DNA of 64,000 nt from NCBI GenBank assembly GCA_026418275.1, contig JAOABQ010000013.1, forward strand, positions 1-64,000, in the 5' to 3' direction. A model generated the notes under the pieces. That model worked only from the letters and a program-made list of their open reading frames with translations, did no database searches and was not told where the DNA came from. How positions within the stretch are numbered: position 1 is the stretch's first letter; each line of letters opens with the position of its first letter. Both the position numbers and the translations under genes were made by a program. The stretch comes from Clostridia bacterium. Its GTDB lineage: Bacteria; Bacillota; Clostridia; Acetivibrionales; DSM-2933. Below, piece by piece: positions 1 through 7,972 of the stretch.

Positions 1-524
1 GAGGTATATTTATACATAGATTCTCCTTAGTAGTGCAAGCTTTTTTCTTGAAAATTGACGTTTCTCATGCACTATTTTATCAAAACTATGCCTTTGAAAC
101 TAGAGTTTTTGCATGTTTCACCGTCGTTAAGGAAGCCCTAAATAGATTATAAGATGTCTTTTATGGCTTATTTTTGTCTTTTTTTATATTTAGTTTGTCA
201 CTGCTTAAAAGGTATACATTCAGGTTCCTTTAGTACTAAGTTTGACTGCACATGAAACAAACATTAAATTCGGCAGAAACTTCAATTCCAAAATTCAACT
301 CTGAACCTGATTGTGAAGATTTAGTAATTCTGAAGGGCAATGGTGTAATATTTCTTCTATTATCAACAGTTTTCTGTCCAATTTTCTTCCAGTATAAGAT
401 ATAAGTATTTATAATGAACTACCTTCTCATATTCAATTTGCAATTAATGTATTTTATAAACTTTTAACATATTCAAATATCTTTGATATCTTTGAATTAA
501 TTCTTCAAATCTAGTAGAAACTCA

Positions 525-579
525 CAAATAAAAAGCTGCTTTTATGGTTATATAAACAGCCCCCATATTTTAGCAGCTT
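525..579 (-). terminator. probable original glmS terminator, now beyond the transposon
   Basis: On the minus strand an imperfect stem (AAGCTGCT at 572-579 pairing with AGCAGCTT at 533-540, extended by ATGG/CCAT) is followed by GCTTTTTATTTG. That is a rho-independent terminator facing the same way as glmS. If the transposon is removed in silock it falls about 75 bp after the glmS stop codon, so it is inferred to be the native glmS terminator. Confidence 0.55.
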
Positions 580-628
580 AGTATAATTCTTTTTTATTTA
601 GTATAGTCCTTTATTATTTTTTGACACA

Positions 629-633
629 CACAC
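629..633. repeat. 5-bp target-site duplication, left copy (CACAC)
   Basis: CACAC directly abuts the left transposon tip (TGATGAG at 634) and recurs next to the right tip at 14709-14713. Tn7-family insertions make 5-bp duplications. The left copy lies in a short CA repeat, which weakens the match a little, but the tips are fixed independently by the TnsB-site spacing. Confidence 0.75.
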
Positions 634-784
634 TGATGAGTAATAAAAAAGTTGTAAAATTTCAGCAATGGAAAACCACATCAAATAGCATGTGGTTCCC
701 CAAGTCAATCAAATTAAAGTTATAAAATTAAAGAAGTACTGTTATAAATATCATCCATTGACTAATAAAAATGTTGTAAAAAAT
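634..784. promoter_or_regulatory. left transposon end with three spaced TnsB-type sites
   Basis: Three copies of an AAAGTTGTAAAA-like motif have their GTT cores at 651, 719 and 773, all in the same orientation from the tip. Widely spaced sites are typical of the Tn7 left end. A separate hairpin (arms 674-681 and 690-697, AACCACAT/ATGTGGTT) lies between the first two. It may stop transcription leaving the cargo, although its U-tract is weak. Confidence 0.7.
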
Positions 785-828
785 GAGTAACTAACACATT
801 CCACTTTCCAACCAAATGTTTTATATTT

Positions 829-1416
829 TTACACACTTCTGATTTCGTAAAAAACTAGCTCTTTTTTTCCAGTTGGCTTTTTATTTATATCAGAGATATA
901 AGCAAAACTCCACTCTAGAAAGATTGATTTACCCTCAGCAATAAGAGATCTAAACATCCTTTTTACAGATGTTGAATATCCTAACAGCTTAGTAATTTCA
1001 TCATTAGAAAGAAAATCTTTATTTCCATCATAAAAAATATCTTCTTCAGAAATAATAATCGTTACATCCTTTTTATTATTTGTAACTAAATTCCATAAAT
1101 CATCCTTTACTGCCTCAATAACCACTCTATCGGCTGAAACTTCCATTACACCGCTTTTATCAGCTATAAAATATGGGTAAAATAGAACCATCCCATTTTC
1201 CCCTAGGTTATTAATCAATTGGTCCGCAAATTCTTTTGCTTCATATGAGTTTACTCCTACTTTTCTAGGCAGATTTAAATCATCTCCAAGTAATACGGCA
1301 GATCTAACTGTCCATAATATTTTTTCATCAAATACAGTATTAGCATCGTATTTTTCCCATGGAACTGAAGGAAGTCCCGATTTCTTTAGTTCATAAAAAC
1401 CTTCTAATTTGTTCAT
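829..1416 (-). CDS. unrecognised cargo protein paired with the dGTPase-like gene
   Basis: This 195-residue soluble protein has no signal peptide or membrane segment. I do not recognise its family. The middle (about residues 75-130) is hydrophobic and strand-rich, with an alternation suggesting an alpha/beta fold; no catalytic motif stands out. It starts 9 bp after the stop of the dGTPase-like gene on the same strand, so the two are very likely co-transcribed and may act together. It is the cargo gene nearest the left tip, 195 bp from it. It could be a regulatory partner, an effector or an immunity factor of the phosphohydrolase; the sequence does not decide. Confidence 0.7.
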   Translation of the reverse strand: MNKLEGFYELKKSGLPSVPWEKYDANTVFDEKILWTVRSAVLLGDDLNLPRKVGVNSYEAKEFADQLINNLGENGMVLFYPYFIADKSGVMEVSADRVVIEAVKDDLWNLVTNNKKDVTIIISEEDIFYDGNKDFLSNDEITKLLGYSTSVKRMFRSLIAEGKSIFLEWSFAYISDINKKPTGKKELVFYEIRSV

Positions 1417-1425
1417 GCAACCACC

Positions 1426-2667
1426 CTATAATTTAATTCTTGGATTAAATATTCTTTCATGTTCATCCAAGGCATACCGATCTGTCATACAAGATAAATA
1501 ATCAATAATTACTCTTACCTCATTATTCGCACTACCTTTGTACAGAGGATCGGTGTAAATATGATTATACCTGTACAAGCATTCTGGTGGCAACAATTTT
1601 TTATTGTCTACGAAAGCTTCAAACATATCTTTAATTACTTTTACCGCTTTTGTATCCATCATTACTATAGTTTGTGTATCATATAAGTTTCTATATACAA
1701 ATTTTCTAATTTTTTTAAATATTTCTTTTGTACTGTCATGAAAACCAATGATTCTTATTCCCTGTTTCGAAAGATTTTTAACATCTTCTAATGACATTAC
1801 TTTAAAATTCTTTATCTTTTCATAGCTATCCTGTGTTAAGTTGGAAATAAAATAGTGTATTAATTTTCTTACAAAATATGTTTCTTTGTAAAAATCACAA
1901 TCAATACAAATATCTCCTTTCGTCACTTCTATTATCATATCCCTAAGTTCAGTAAAACTAATGCGGTCATCAGGATTTCTATTAATATTCCTTTGTAGCA
2001 AACCTGATTTTATTCCATCTTCAAGATCATGGCATACATATGCAATTGTATCAACAAGGCTTACTACTTGTCCTTCCAATGTACTACATGGCAGTTTAGG
2101 ATCTAAATTTGTGTATATACCGCTACTATCATCATTATGTTTTAATATTCCTTCTCTTACTTCCTTTGTTAGGTTTAGACCTCTATTATTTGAATCTCTG
2201 TCTTCTAAAAAATCAACTATTCTCACACTTTGCTCGTTGTGGTAAAACCTTCCCATTCCTAAACTTTTTAATTGTTCATCAAAAAACTGTTCAACTGCAT
2301 GACCAAATGGCGTATGACCTAGGTCGTGTCCAAGAGCAATAGCTTCAGCTAAATCTTCATTTAATGCTAGTGATTTCGCTATACCTCGAGCAAATTGAGA
2401 AACCTCTAGTGTATGAGTTAATCTCGTTCTAAAATGATCCCCCTCATGATTAACGAAAACCTGTGTTTTATACATAAGTCTTCTAAACGCTTTTGAATGA
2501 ATAATTCTATCTCGGTCACGTTGAAAAGAACTTCTTAAATCATCTACTTGTACTGGCTCATCGTGTTCTCTACTATTCTTCTCTGGTATAGCAGCGGCAT
2601 ATGGAGCAAGAATTAAAGCATATACCTTTTCAATATCATCTTTAAATCTAATAGCAGGAAAATCCAT
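1426..2667 (-). CDS. dGTPase-like HD-domain phosphohydrolase
   Basis: This is an HD-superfamily deoxynucleoside-triphosphate triphosphohydrolase of the Dgt/SAMHD1 type, predicted to cleave dGTP to deoxyguanosine and triphosphate. The metal ligands are visible, numbering from a longer upstream start: His88 (RLTHT), His117-Asp118 (GHDLGHTPFGH) and Asp209 (SLVDT). The N-terminal RDRDRIIHSKAFRRLMYKTQ stretch is typical of the family. ATG at 2665-2667 is preferred because GAGGTG lies eight bases upstream; two in-frame starts 6 and 9 bases upstream are too close to it. Family members deplete dNTPs as anti-phage defence, which suits a transposon cargo gene, but housekeeping dGTPases look similar. 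Confidence 0.88.
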   Translation of the reverse strand: MDFPAIRFKDDIEKVYALILAPYAAAIPEKNSREHDEPVQVDDLRSSFQRDRDRIIHSKAFRRLMYKTQVFVNHEGDHFRTRLTHTLEVSQFARGIAKSLALNEDLAEAIALGHDLGHTPFGHAVEQFFDEQLKSLGMGRFYHNEQSVRIVDFLEDRDSNNRGLNLTKEVREGILKHNDDSSGIYTNLDPKLPCSTLEGQVVSLVDTIAYVCHDLEDGIKSGLLQRNINRNPDDRISFTELRDMIIEVTKGDICIDCDFYKETYFVRKLIHYFISNLTQDSYEKIKNFKVMSLEDVKNLSKQGIRIIGFHDSTKEIFKKIRKFVYRNLYDTQTIVMMDTKAVKVIKDMFEAFVDNKKLLPPECLYRYNHIYTDPLYKGSANNEVRVIIDYLSCMTDRYALDEHERIFNPRIKL

Positions 2668-2848
2668 AATCATCACACCTCATCCACACATTAATATATA
2701 CTGAATAAATAAAAGCACTAAACTCTAACTGCTATAATTGATATATTTATTTTATTTAATAATTCCACAAATTTCAACTTTTTTCAACTTTTTGATAAAT
2801 AAAATATTTTTTTGATATCAATGGACATATATACAAATTTTTGATACA

Positions 2849-2876
2849 CTTAAGTTATCATTATTAATAACTTAAG
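2849..2876. promoter_or_regulatory. palindromic operator candidate before the cargo DNA-binding-like gene
   Basis: Perfect 10-bp arms CTTAAGTTAT (2849-2858) and ATAACTTAAG (2867-2876) flank an 8-bp spacer and run into the ribosome binding site AGAGGT. It could be an autoregulatory operator for the following gene, or an RNA hairpin that masks its ribosome binding site. It lies in the 209-bp gap shared with the divergent dGTPase-like operon. Confidence 0.45.
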
Positions 2877-2885
2877 AGGTCAAAT

Positions 2886-3638
2886 ATGAAATCAAATGTT
2901 GTTAAGTTTGAAGGAACTGGGAAAAGTTACATTGACATTGCTGAGGAATATATGGATTATATTACCAATAAAGACTTTAATCTTACAATAGATGATGCCT
3001 GTTATTACTTATCTTGTACTTACTCTTATTTTCTTTTAAATTTCAGAGATATATTTAAACATTTATATATAAACATCCCTGTGCGCACTATGATTAATAA
3101 AGCTTTAAATGTAAAACAAAATGATAATCTAGATATAAGTTTAATTAGAAAAAAGATATTGTATAGCAGAAATGATTTCCTTGATTTCCTTGAGAAAAAT
3201 TTAAAAGTAGAAGTAATGTATAAAACGTTAAAACTTGAAAATTTCAAATCGTGTAATGAATATAATATTTTAGAAAACATGTGCGCAAATAATAATACTT
3301 CAGAAATTCTAAATCTTGCTTCAAGAATGTTATTTGGTAAACCTGTTATGCCTACAGTGCTTAATTTCAATGAATATTTCAAATTCTTACCTGAGAGGTT
3401 TATAAGCCTAAATGACCTTAAATCATTGTTAGGATATAAACATAATATACAATTGTATAGGCACCTTAAATTAATTGGTGGTAATAAATATAGACTCAAT
3501 AATCTTGTTCGGTATGCTGCTGAGGATTTTAATCCCGATAATGTAAATGTAAATTTTGCCGAATATATTAAATACACTAATGATATTGAAGTTATGGACA
3601 GTATAGTTAAACAAGGATTAAGCTTATTAAAACGATAA
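2886..3638 (+). CDS. cargo protein with two putative helix-turn-helix segments
   Basis: This 250-residue protein is basic and soluble, with no membrane segment. I cannot name the family. Two stretches have helix-turn-helix character: residues about 33-60 (TIDDACYYLSCTYSYFLLNF) and about 172-212 (SLNDLKSLLGYKHNIQLYRH), the second resembling excisionase-type winged helices. It is divergent from the dGTPase-like operon and preceded by a palindrome. A local transcription regulator of the cargo, or a DNA-binding defence component, are both possible. Confidence 0.65.
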   Translation: MKSNVVKFEGTGKSYIDIAEEYMDYITNKDFNLTIDDACYYLSCTYSYFLLNFRDIFKHLYINIPVRTMINKALNVKQNDNLDISLIRKKILYSRNDFLDFLEKNLKVEVMYKTLKLENFKSCNEYNILENMCANNNTSEILNLASRMLFGKPVMPTVLNFNEYFKFLPERFISLNDLKSLLGYKHNIQLYRHLKLIGGNKYRLNNLVRYAAEDFNPDNVNVNFAEYIKYTNDIEVMDSIVKQGLSLLKR

Positions 3639-3732
3639 ATTTATTTTTTAATTAAACTATGCATAATACTATTGATAAAGAGTCCACGTTTCTATAAAAT
3701 AAGAACAGCGTTTTGAAAGTGAGGAAAGCGTT

Positions 3733-4602
3733 TTGAAAAGCATTATTGAATTGAATAACAAAAAAATAAGCTCTACCATTCTCGAATCAATAGGTAGAAC
3801 TTTTAATTCTCTATACACTCCACTGTTAGGTGACAGCAAAATATGGAGAATAGTAGAAAGCCAAATGCCTGAGGACATTTACAATCTAGTTAAACATCTA
3901 AAAGCCACTACTTTAGGGCATAAAGTCATAAATGATTTAATTATGAATTATTATCCAAACGAAAGAGTTATTAAATATCATATAATTAAGGAATGTCTTT
4001 ACAAAAAAGATGAGGTAACCTTTTTCGAAATGAATGTTGACTCTAGCAGGGTTGATTTATGTCGTGTAAATGGAAAATCTGTTGCTTATGAAATTAAAAC
4101 AGAATTAGATAACACGAACAGAATCGAAAAACAAATATACGATTATTTAAAAGTATTCGAATACGTTAACATAATTACTCATAGAAATCACACTGAAAAA
4201 ATAAAAGAAATTATACCGCAAATTTGTGGTATAAAGGAATACCAATTCAGAAAAGGCAAGTGTACTTTTAAAACAATACAAAAAGCAGTAAAAAATAACA
4301 ACATTGACTCCAAAGCTCAGATTAGAAATCTCTCGTCAGAAGATTTACGAGTCGTCCTCAGAGAATATGGGTATAAATGCTTATCATCCTCAAGGGTAGA
4401 GAGAGAAAAAATAATATTTGAAAGCATTGGAGAAAGAAAGATTAATGAACTATTTAAATTAGCTGTTAAAATCAGATTCTCAAAGCAATGGACATTTTTA
4501 TGTAATAATTTTGATAAAATTATGCCTATAGACATTCAATCTTTCTTTCATTCCCCTATCAATCCAGATTCAATTTATTATAAAAGTTCATCCAATGTAT
4601 AA
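3733..4602 (+). CDS. sce7726-like protein with a PD-(D/E)xK nuclease-like motif
   Basis: This 289-residue protein resembles the uncharacterised sce7726 family. Residues 95-140 carry a restriction-endonuclease-like pattern: Asp108 (RVDLC), then Glu120-Ile-Lys122 in VAYEIKTE, on predicted adjacent strands, followed by a helix. That suggests a metal-dependent nuclease fold, inferred from the motif alone. Start is TTG at 3733 with GAGGAAAG upstream. The start region is a near-exact repeat: AGCGTTTTGAAA occurs at 3708-3719 and 3728-3739. The 3' end overlaps the convergent Beta-like gene by 25 bp. Family members commonly neighbour sce7725/Beta proteins, as here, though usually in the same direction. 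Confidence 0.7.
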   Translation: MKSIIELNNKKISSTILESIGRTFNSLYTPLLGDSKIWRIVESQMPEDIYNLVKHLKATTLGHKVINDLIMNYYPNERVIKYHIIKECLYKKDEVTFFEMNVDSSRVDLCRVNGKSVAYEIKTELDNTNRIEKQIYDYLKVFEYVNIITHRNHTEKIKEIIPQICGIKEYQFRKGKCTFKTIQKAVKNNNIDSKAQIRNLSSEDLRVVLREYGYKCLSSSRVEREKIIFESIGERKINELFKLAVKIRFSKQWTFLCNNFDKIMPIDIQSFFHSPINPDSIYYKSSSNV

Positions 4603-5615
4603 ATATAGTGTAGCATAGATATTCTTTTCCATAGGCCTTGGCTTTTCCCGTCATCAAGGCCATTTTTAATTTCTAATACTTTTGAACAACCAGAGCATTT
4701 TTCCTGGTGATTATTCTTATATTCATTCCAGCAAGCTGATTTAAGTAGATTGGGAAGTATATAATCTTTGAATTCAGTCAGCTTAGGTTCCCTCCCTTTG
4801 AAACCATAATAACAATCATTTTCCCAAGAATAGAATATAAATCCAGGACTAATTGTACCACCACTCGGCGGTAATTCTCCTTTTACACAGGCATAGTCAC
4901 CAAATGCATCAAATCCATAACTAGTATATTTTTTTCGAATACCGTCATTTAGATCATCAATTTTCTGCCCGTTAATTAATCCTGTATTTGTCATCTCCTT
5001 TTTTAAAACTGAATGCATCAATACAAGAGTAATATTTTTTGAAGATTTCAAGTCAATAACTTTATCATATTTTTCTTGAAAGTCCGGGTTATTATATTTC
5101 GAGGATTCCAAGTCAACAATAATAATATCATTGTTTTTTATAGTCTTTTTAACTTCAGCAAATAGAACATTAAAATAGTTTATCTTTAACCTATAGGCAA
5201 TTCTATCATATCCAATAGCCCTCAGTTCTTTTTCTGTGTTTATTATCTCATTTGTGTCATAATCATTAGGATCATACGAAATAACTGGAATTAAATTACT
5301 AATTTCATAAAGATGCTTAAACAAACTTATATAGTAACTAAAGTCACGCTTGACTTTTGTAAGAAACTGCTTGACAGTCGCACTTGTATTACCAGGCTTT
5401 GCTAGTTTTTGTATATCGACCATAAATGGAATTTTGGGGTCGGAAATTTTTATAAGATCCTCATAGAAAAGTGTTTTTGAATTAGTTTGAGCTTTTTCTT
5501 GAACAATCTCAAGTAAAGGTAAGACTTTGCTTGTAATCGGAATACTATATAAAGTCTTCAACACAGTTAATTCTTCTCTTCTATTTTTTAAAACTGGAAC
5601 ATATTTAAATTTCAT
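4578..5615 (-). CDS. Beta-protein (sce7725-like) family protein
   Basis: This 345-residue protein begins KFKYVPVLKNRREELTVL, the characteristic opening of the Beta protein family (PF14350, also called sce7725), and continues with TIM-barrel-like strand/helix repeats. Near the C-terminus a four-cysteine-rich stretch (residues about 296-313, SACWNEYKNNHQEKCSGCSK) may bind zinc. No biochemical function is established for the family. It recurs in phage-related and accessory regions. The gene is convergent with the sce7726-like gene and overlaps it by 25 bp, so the two may affect each other's expression. Confidence 0.75.
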   Translation of the reverse strand: MKFKYVPVLKNRREELTVLKTLYSIPITSKVLPLLEIVQEKAQTNSKTLFYEDLIKISDPKIPFMVDIQKLAKPGNTSATVKQFLTKVKRDFSYYISLFKHLYEISNLIPVISYDPNDYDTNEIINTEKELRAIGYDRIAYRLKINYFNVLFAEVKKTIKNNDIIIVDLESSKYNNPDFQEKYDKVIDLKSSKNITLVLMHSVLKKEMTNTGLINGQKIDDLNDGIRKKYTSYGFDAFGDYACVKGELPPSGGTISPGFIFYSWENDCYYGFKGREPKLTEFKDYILPNLLKSACWNEYKNNHQEKCSGCSKVLEIKNGLDDGKSQGLWKRISMLHYIYTLDELL

Positions 5616-5740
5616 TGGCGCACCTCCTGTTAATGATGAAAAATGTAGAATTATGGAACTATTTTACCACAATAAACCATGTAAAAAAATATGTGATTAT
5701 GCAAATAATGTATTAATAACTATAAAAAAAGAAATGTTCC

Positions 5741-7363
5741 TTAAAATTTTTCTACAATCCTTTCTGCCCACCGAATAACTGGCTGATCTGAAATATGTTT
5801 TGCTGTATCAAATACATAAGCGCTTTCGTTTCTGAAAAATTCACGCTCCCAATGTCCATTATTACACACCAAGTCCTTCAACAGTCTTTCTATTAAGCCC
5901 TCAATCATATTAATGTCATCATTATCACTTTTTACTGGCTTAATAATTAATGTTGAAATTGACCATCCGTCAGCTCGTCCAACCTCAATTATGTAACAAG
6001 GCAAACGTCTCTGGCATTCTACCCTCACAATAGCGCAAGTTCTTATACTACCATCTTCATATCGCGAAAAGCCCTTAAATTGTGGTAAAGGAATAATACT
6101 TAATGACAGTGATAATTCTTTCTTGTGTGTTTGAATATACTCAACAATTCTCAAAAATTCCTCAAGCCCCTTAGAAAGACTCGCATCTACCATTTTCAAA
6201 ATAGAAAATTCAATTTGTGGAATGCTACCCCCTTGAACCCAATCTTGAGTTGTCCCTACATTGCTTTTTTTATTATCATCCTGCTTTGTGCCAATAACAA
6301 TCACATCGCCGGTATACACTCTTCTTGTTTTACTCCTCTTTTTATATATCCTCGGTTTCCTCTTGAAATTAAACATTACGGGCGGTTGCTCCACAACATT
6401 TTGGTTTTGGCGGCTCTCTGCCCCTTGCCCTGTAGAATCAAGTTCAACATCCTTATTATCAATGGACCTTTTCGTTGGGTCTTTTGCATACCTCGGCTGT
6501 CTGTCTGCTTCCAGTTTTTCGAGTTTGGGATGATAAAGTTCAATTTCTGTAAAAGGTATTTCGAGATTAGATCTGTATGTTATTTCAAGAATCAATCTAT
6601 GATTTTTATATGCCAAACCTCTAAATGTCCACGTAGATGGCCCCTTTACCGGAGGTAAAACCCTAATCGGAATACCTTTTCTTAATTCATTTTTTATATC
6701 ATTTCCAGACCTTTGAGATGCATCAAATATAATATTCTTATATACCGAATTCCATGAACTTTCTGCAGACTTATCGAATTTGAGCCAAACAAAATATGCA
6801 ATCATTTCATCCTTCAGCAAATCACGATGATATTCTTCAGTCAATTTGAGTTCAAGCTTGTTCTTATATCCAGAGCTATTTTCAATAAAGCATCCAAGGC
6901 CTTCTGGTCTTAGTATCTGATTTGCAAACATCTTATAAGGCGCAAGAATACTGCGGACTATTTCGGTACATGGTAAATAATAAATTACCCCAGCAACTTC
7001 GAACCTGCATAGCAAAAGGTTTCCATAAGTTGGAGCAGGAGGTCTATCAAATGCATATAGTCTTCTGGGAAAATCAAAACCTTTACAAATATCAAACCTT
7101 GTAAAATCATTTATTTTGACTTCATAAAGCGACCCTACAGCAATTTTTTCTGCAAAATCCCCGTCAATATAAGTTTGTCCGATTCTCAGATAAGGAAGTG
7201 TACCAAAAGGGAATATATGCTCTCTGAAAGTTCCGTGGGGTCTTTTGAACAAACACTTTATCATCCATAGCCCGTCAGAATTCAGAAATGGCGCTCCATG
7301 CCAATATAATTCCACCTCTTCATTGTTTGAAAATGACCATGGCCTTAACCTCAATCTGCCCAT
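5741..7363 (-). CDS. tnsE: TnsE-like target-selection protein
   Basis: The length (540 residues) matches Tn7 TnsE (about 538), and three regions align by eye. The N-terminus MGRL...LYWHGAPFLNSDG fits TnsE MVRL. A central TEIVRSILAPYKMF matches the ELARSLFLINSYF region. The C-terminal part has a charged domain ending WAERIVEKF against WAERVVREQF. A basic, glutamine-rich linker occupies about residues 290-360. TnsE directs Tn7 into replicating DNA, such as conjugating plasmids, through lagging-strand intermediates and the sliding clamp. Start ATG at 7361-7363 is chosen because AAGGAGG precedes it and it aligns with TnsE. It lies 27 bp after the RNase H-like gene. Divergence from Tn7 is strong, so confidence rests on context and these short matches. 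Confidence 0.8.
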   Translation of the reverse strand: MGRLRLRPWSFSNNEEVELYWHGAPFLNSDGLWMIKCLFKRPHGTFREHIFPFGTLPYLRIGQTYIDGDFAEKIAVGSLYEVKINDFTRFDICKGFDFPRRLYAFDRPPAPTYGNLLLCRFEVAGVIYYLPCTEIVRSILAPYKMFANQILRPEGLGCFIENSSGYKNKLELKLTEEYHRDLLKDEMIAYFVWLKFDKSAESSWNSVYKNIIFDASQRSGNDIKNELRKGIPIRVLPPVKGPSTWTFRGLAYKNHRLILEITYRSNLEIPFTEIELYHPKLEKLEADRQPRYAKDPTKRSIDNKDVELDSTGQGAESRQNQNVVEQPPVMFNFKRKPRIYKKRSKTRRVYTGDVIVIGTKQDDNKKSNVGTTQDWVQGGSIPQIEFSILKMVDASLSKGLEEFLRIVEYIQTHKKELSLSLSIIPLPQFKGFSRYEDGSIRTCAIVRVECQRRLPCYIIEVGRADGWSISTLIIKPVKSDNDDINMIEGLIERLLKDLVCNNGHWEREFFRNESAYVFDTAKHISDQPVIRWAERIVEKF

Positions 7364-7390
7364 ACACTCCCCAACCTCCTTGTACATTAT

Positions 7391-7846
7391 TTATATGTTA
7401 TGCACTCTATCTGATCTAAGCAGGTTTTTATTTAATACATCTTTAGCTATAGAATGCGCCTCAATATTTTCATTCCTTAAAATCCATAAGAAAACCACTC
7501 TGTTATTCTTTTTGACTGTATTAATCTCCTTTAAAAAGCTATGCATTAACCCTTTCTCTATTCCTTTCATGCTGCGCATCCTTTTGGCAATTTCAATAAT
7601 ACCTTGATTATCTCCGTAAATCTTAATATGGCAGTTTTTCGCAAATAGGCCTTTTGATTGTTTATTGTTTATATATCCTACAGCCTTATTTAGGGCACGA
7701 AATTCTGCTTCACTGCTACTTTTACATAGTACTTTTTTTGAAGATTGCAATATAAGCTTACCTCCATCCGTTTTTATAACAACTGATATTCCAGCAACAC
7801 AAGTTTCAGCTATAAAACTGGCATCAAAGTATACTTCTATAATCAT
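7391..7846 (-). CDS. RNase H-fold protein (RVT_3/RNase HI-like) embedded in the tns array
   Basis: This 151-residue protein has the RNase HI-type order of acidic residues: Asp8 (VYFDAS), Glu48 (SSSEAEFRAL) and Asp79 (IYGDNQ). The fourth position, usually Asp in NxxAD, is His131 (NENIEAHSIAK). That pattern occurs in reverse-transcriptase-like RVT_3 proteins, some of which may be inactive. A strong ribosome binding site (AAAGGTGAAG) precedes the ATG. It lies between tnsD (126 bp upstream) and tnsE (27 bp downstream), so it is transcribed with the transposition genes rather than placed in the cargo. Cleavage or binding of RNA-DNA hybrids would suit TnsE, which targets lagging-strand structures, but that link is inference. 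Confidence 0.85.
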   Translation of the reverse strand: MIIEVYFDASFIAETCVAGISVVIKTDGGKLILQSSKKVLCKSSSEAEFRALNKAVGYINNKQSKGLFAKNCHIKIYGDNQGIIEIAKRMRSMKGIEKGLMHSFLKEINTVKKNNRVVFLWILRNENIEAHSIAKDVLNKNLLRSDRVHNI

Positions 7847-7972
7847 AAAACTTCACCTTTCAAACTTTCTTTGCCTATTTTCTCAAATAATCCCCCTTTC
7901 TCAACACAATCATTATATATTCAGTTACATTTTTTCTTGCCCTTACTACTGTTATCTCTTTTTAATAATGCT

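Larger units (their letters stand above)
1..633. other. chromosomal flank distal to the Tn7-like insertion, no gene seen
   Basis: No open reading frame with a plausible ribosome binding site is visible on either strand. The sequence is very AT-rich. The recognisable structures are a hairpin at 525-579 that fits the original glmS terminator, and a CA repeat (624-633) whose last five bases form the transposon target duplication. This stretch must have lain directly downstream of glmS before the insertion. Confidence 0.6.

Noticed and set aside
624..633. TGT/ACA tips for the transposon
   Set aside because: No TGT is available on the left at a position that matches the right end, whereas TGA/TCA gives equal 17-bp distances to the first TnsB core and an exact 5-bp duplication.
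3708..3739. upstream peptide coupled to the sce7726-like start
   Set aside because: The repeated AGCGTTTTGAAA creates a 7-codon frame ending over the start codon, but it lacks its own ribosome binding site and could be a simple duplication.
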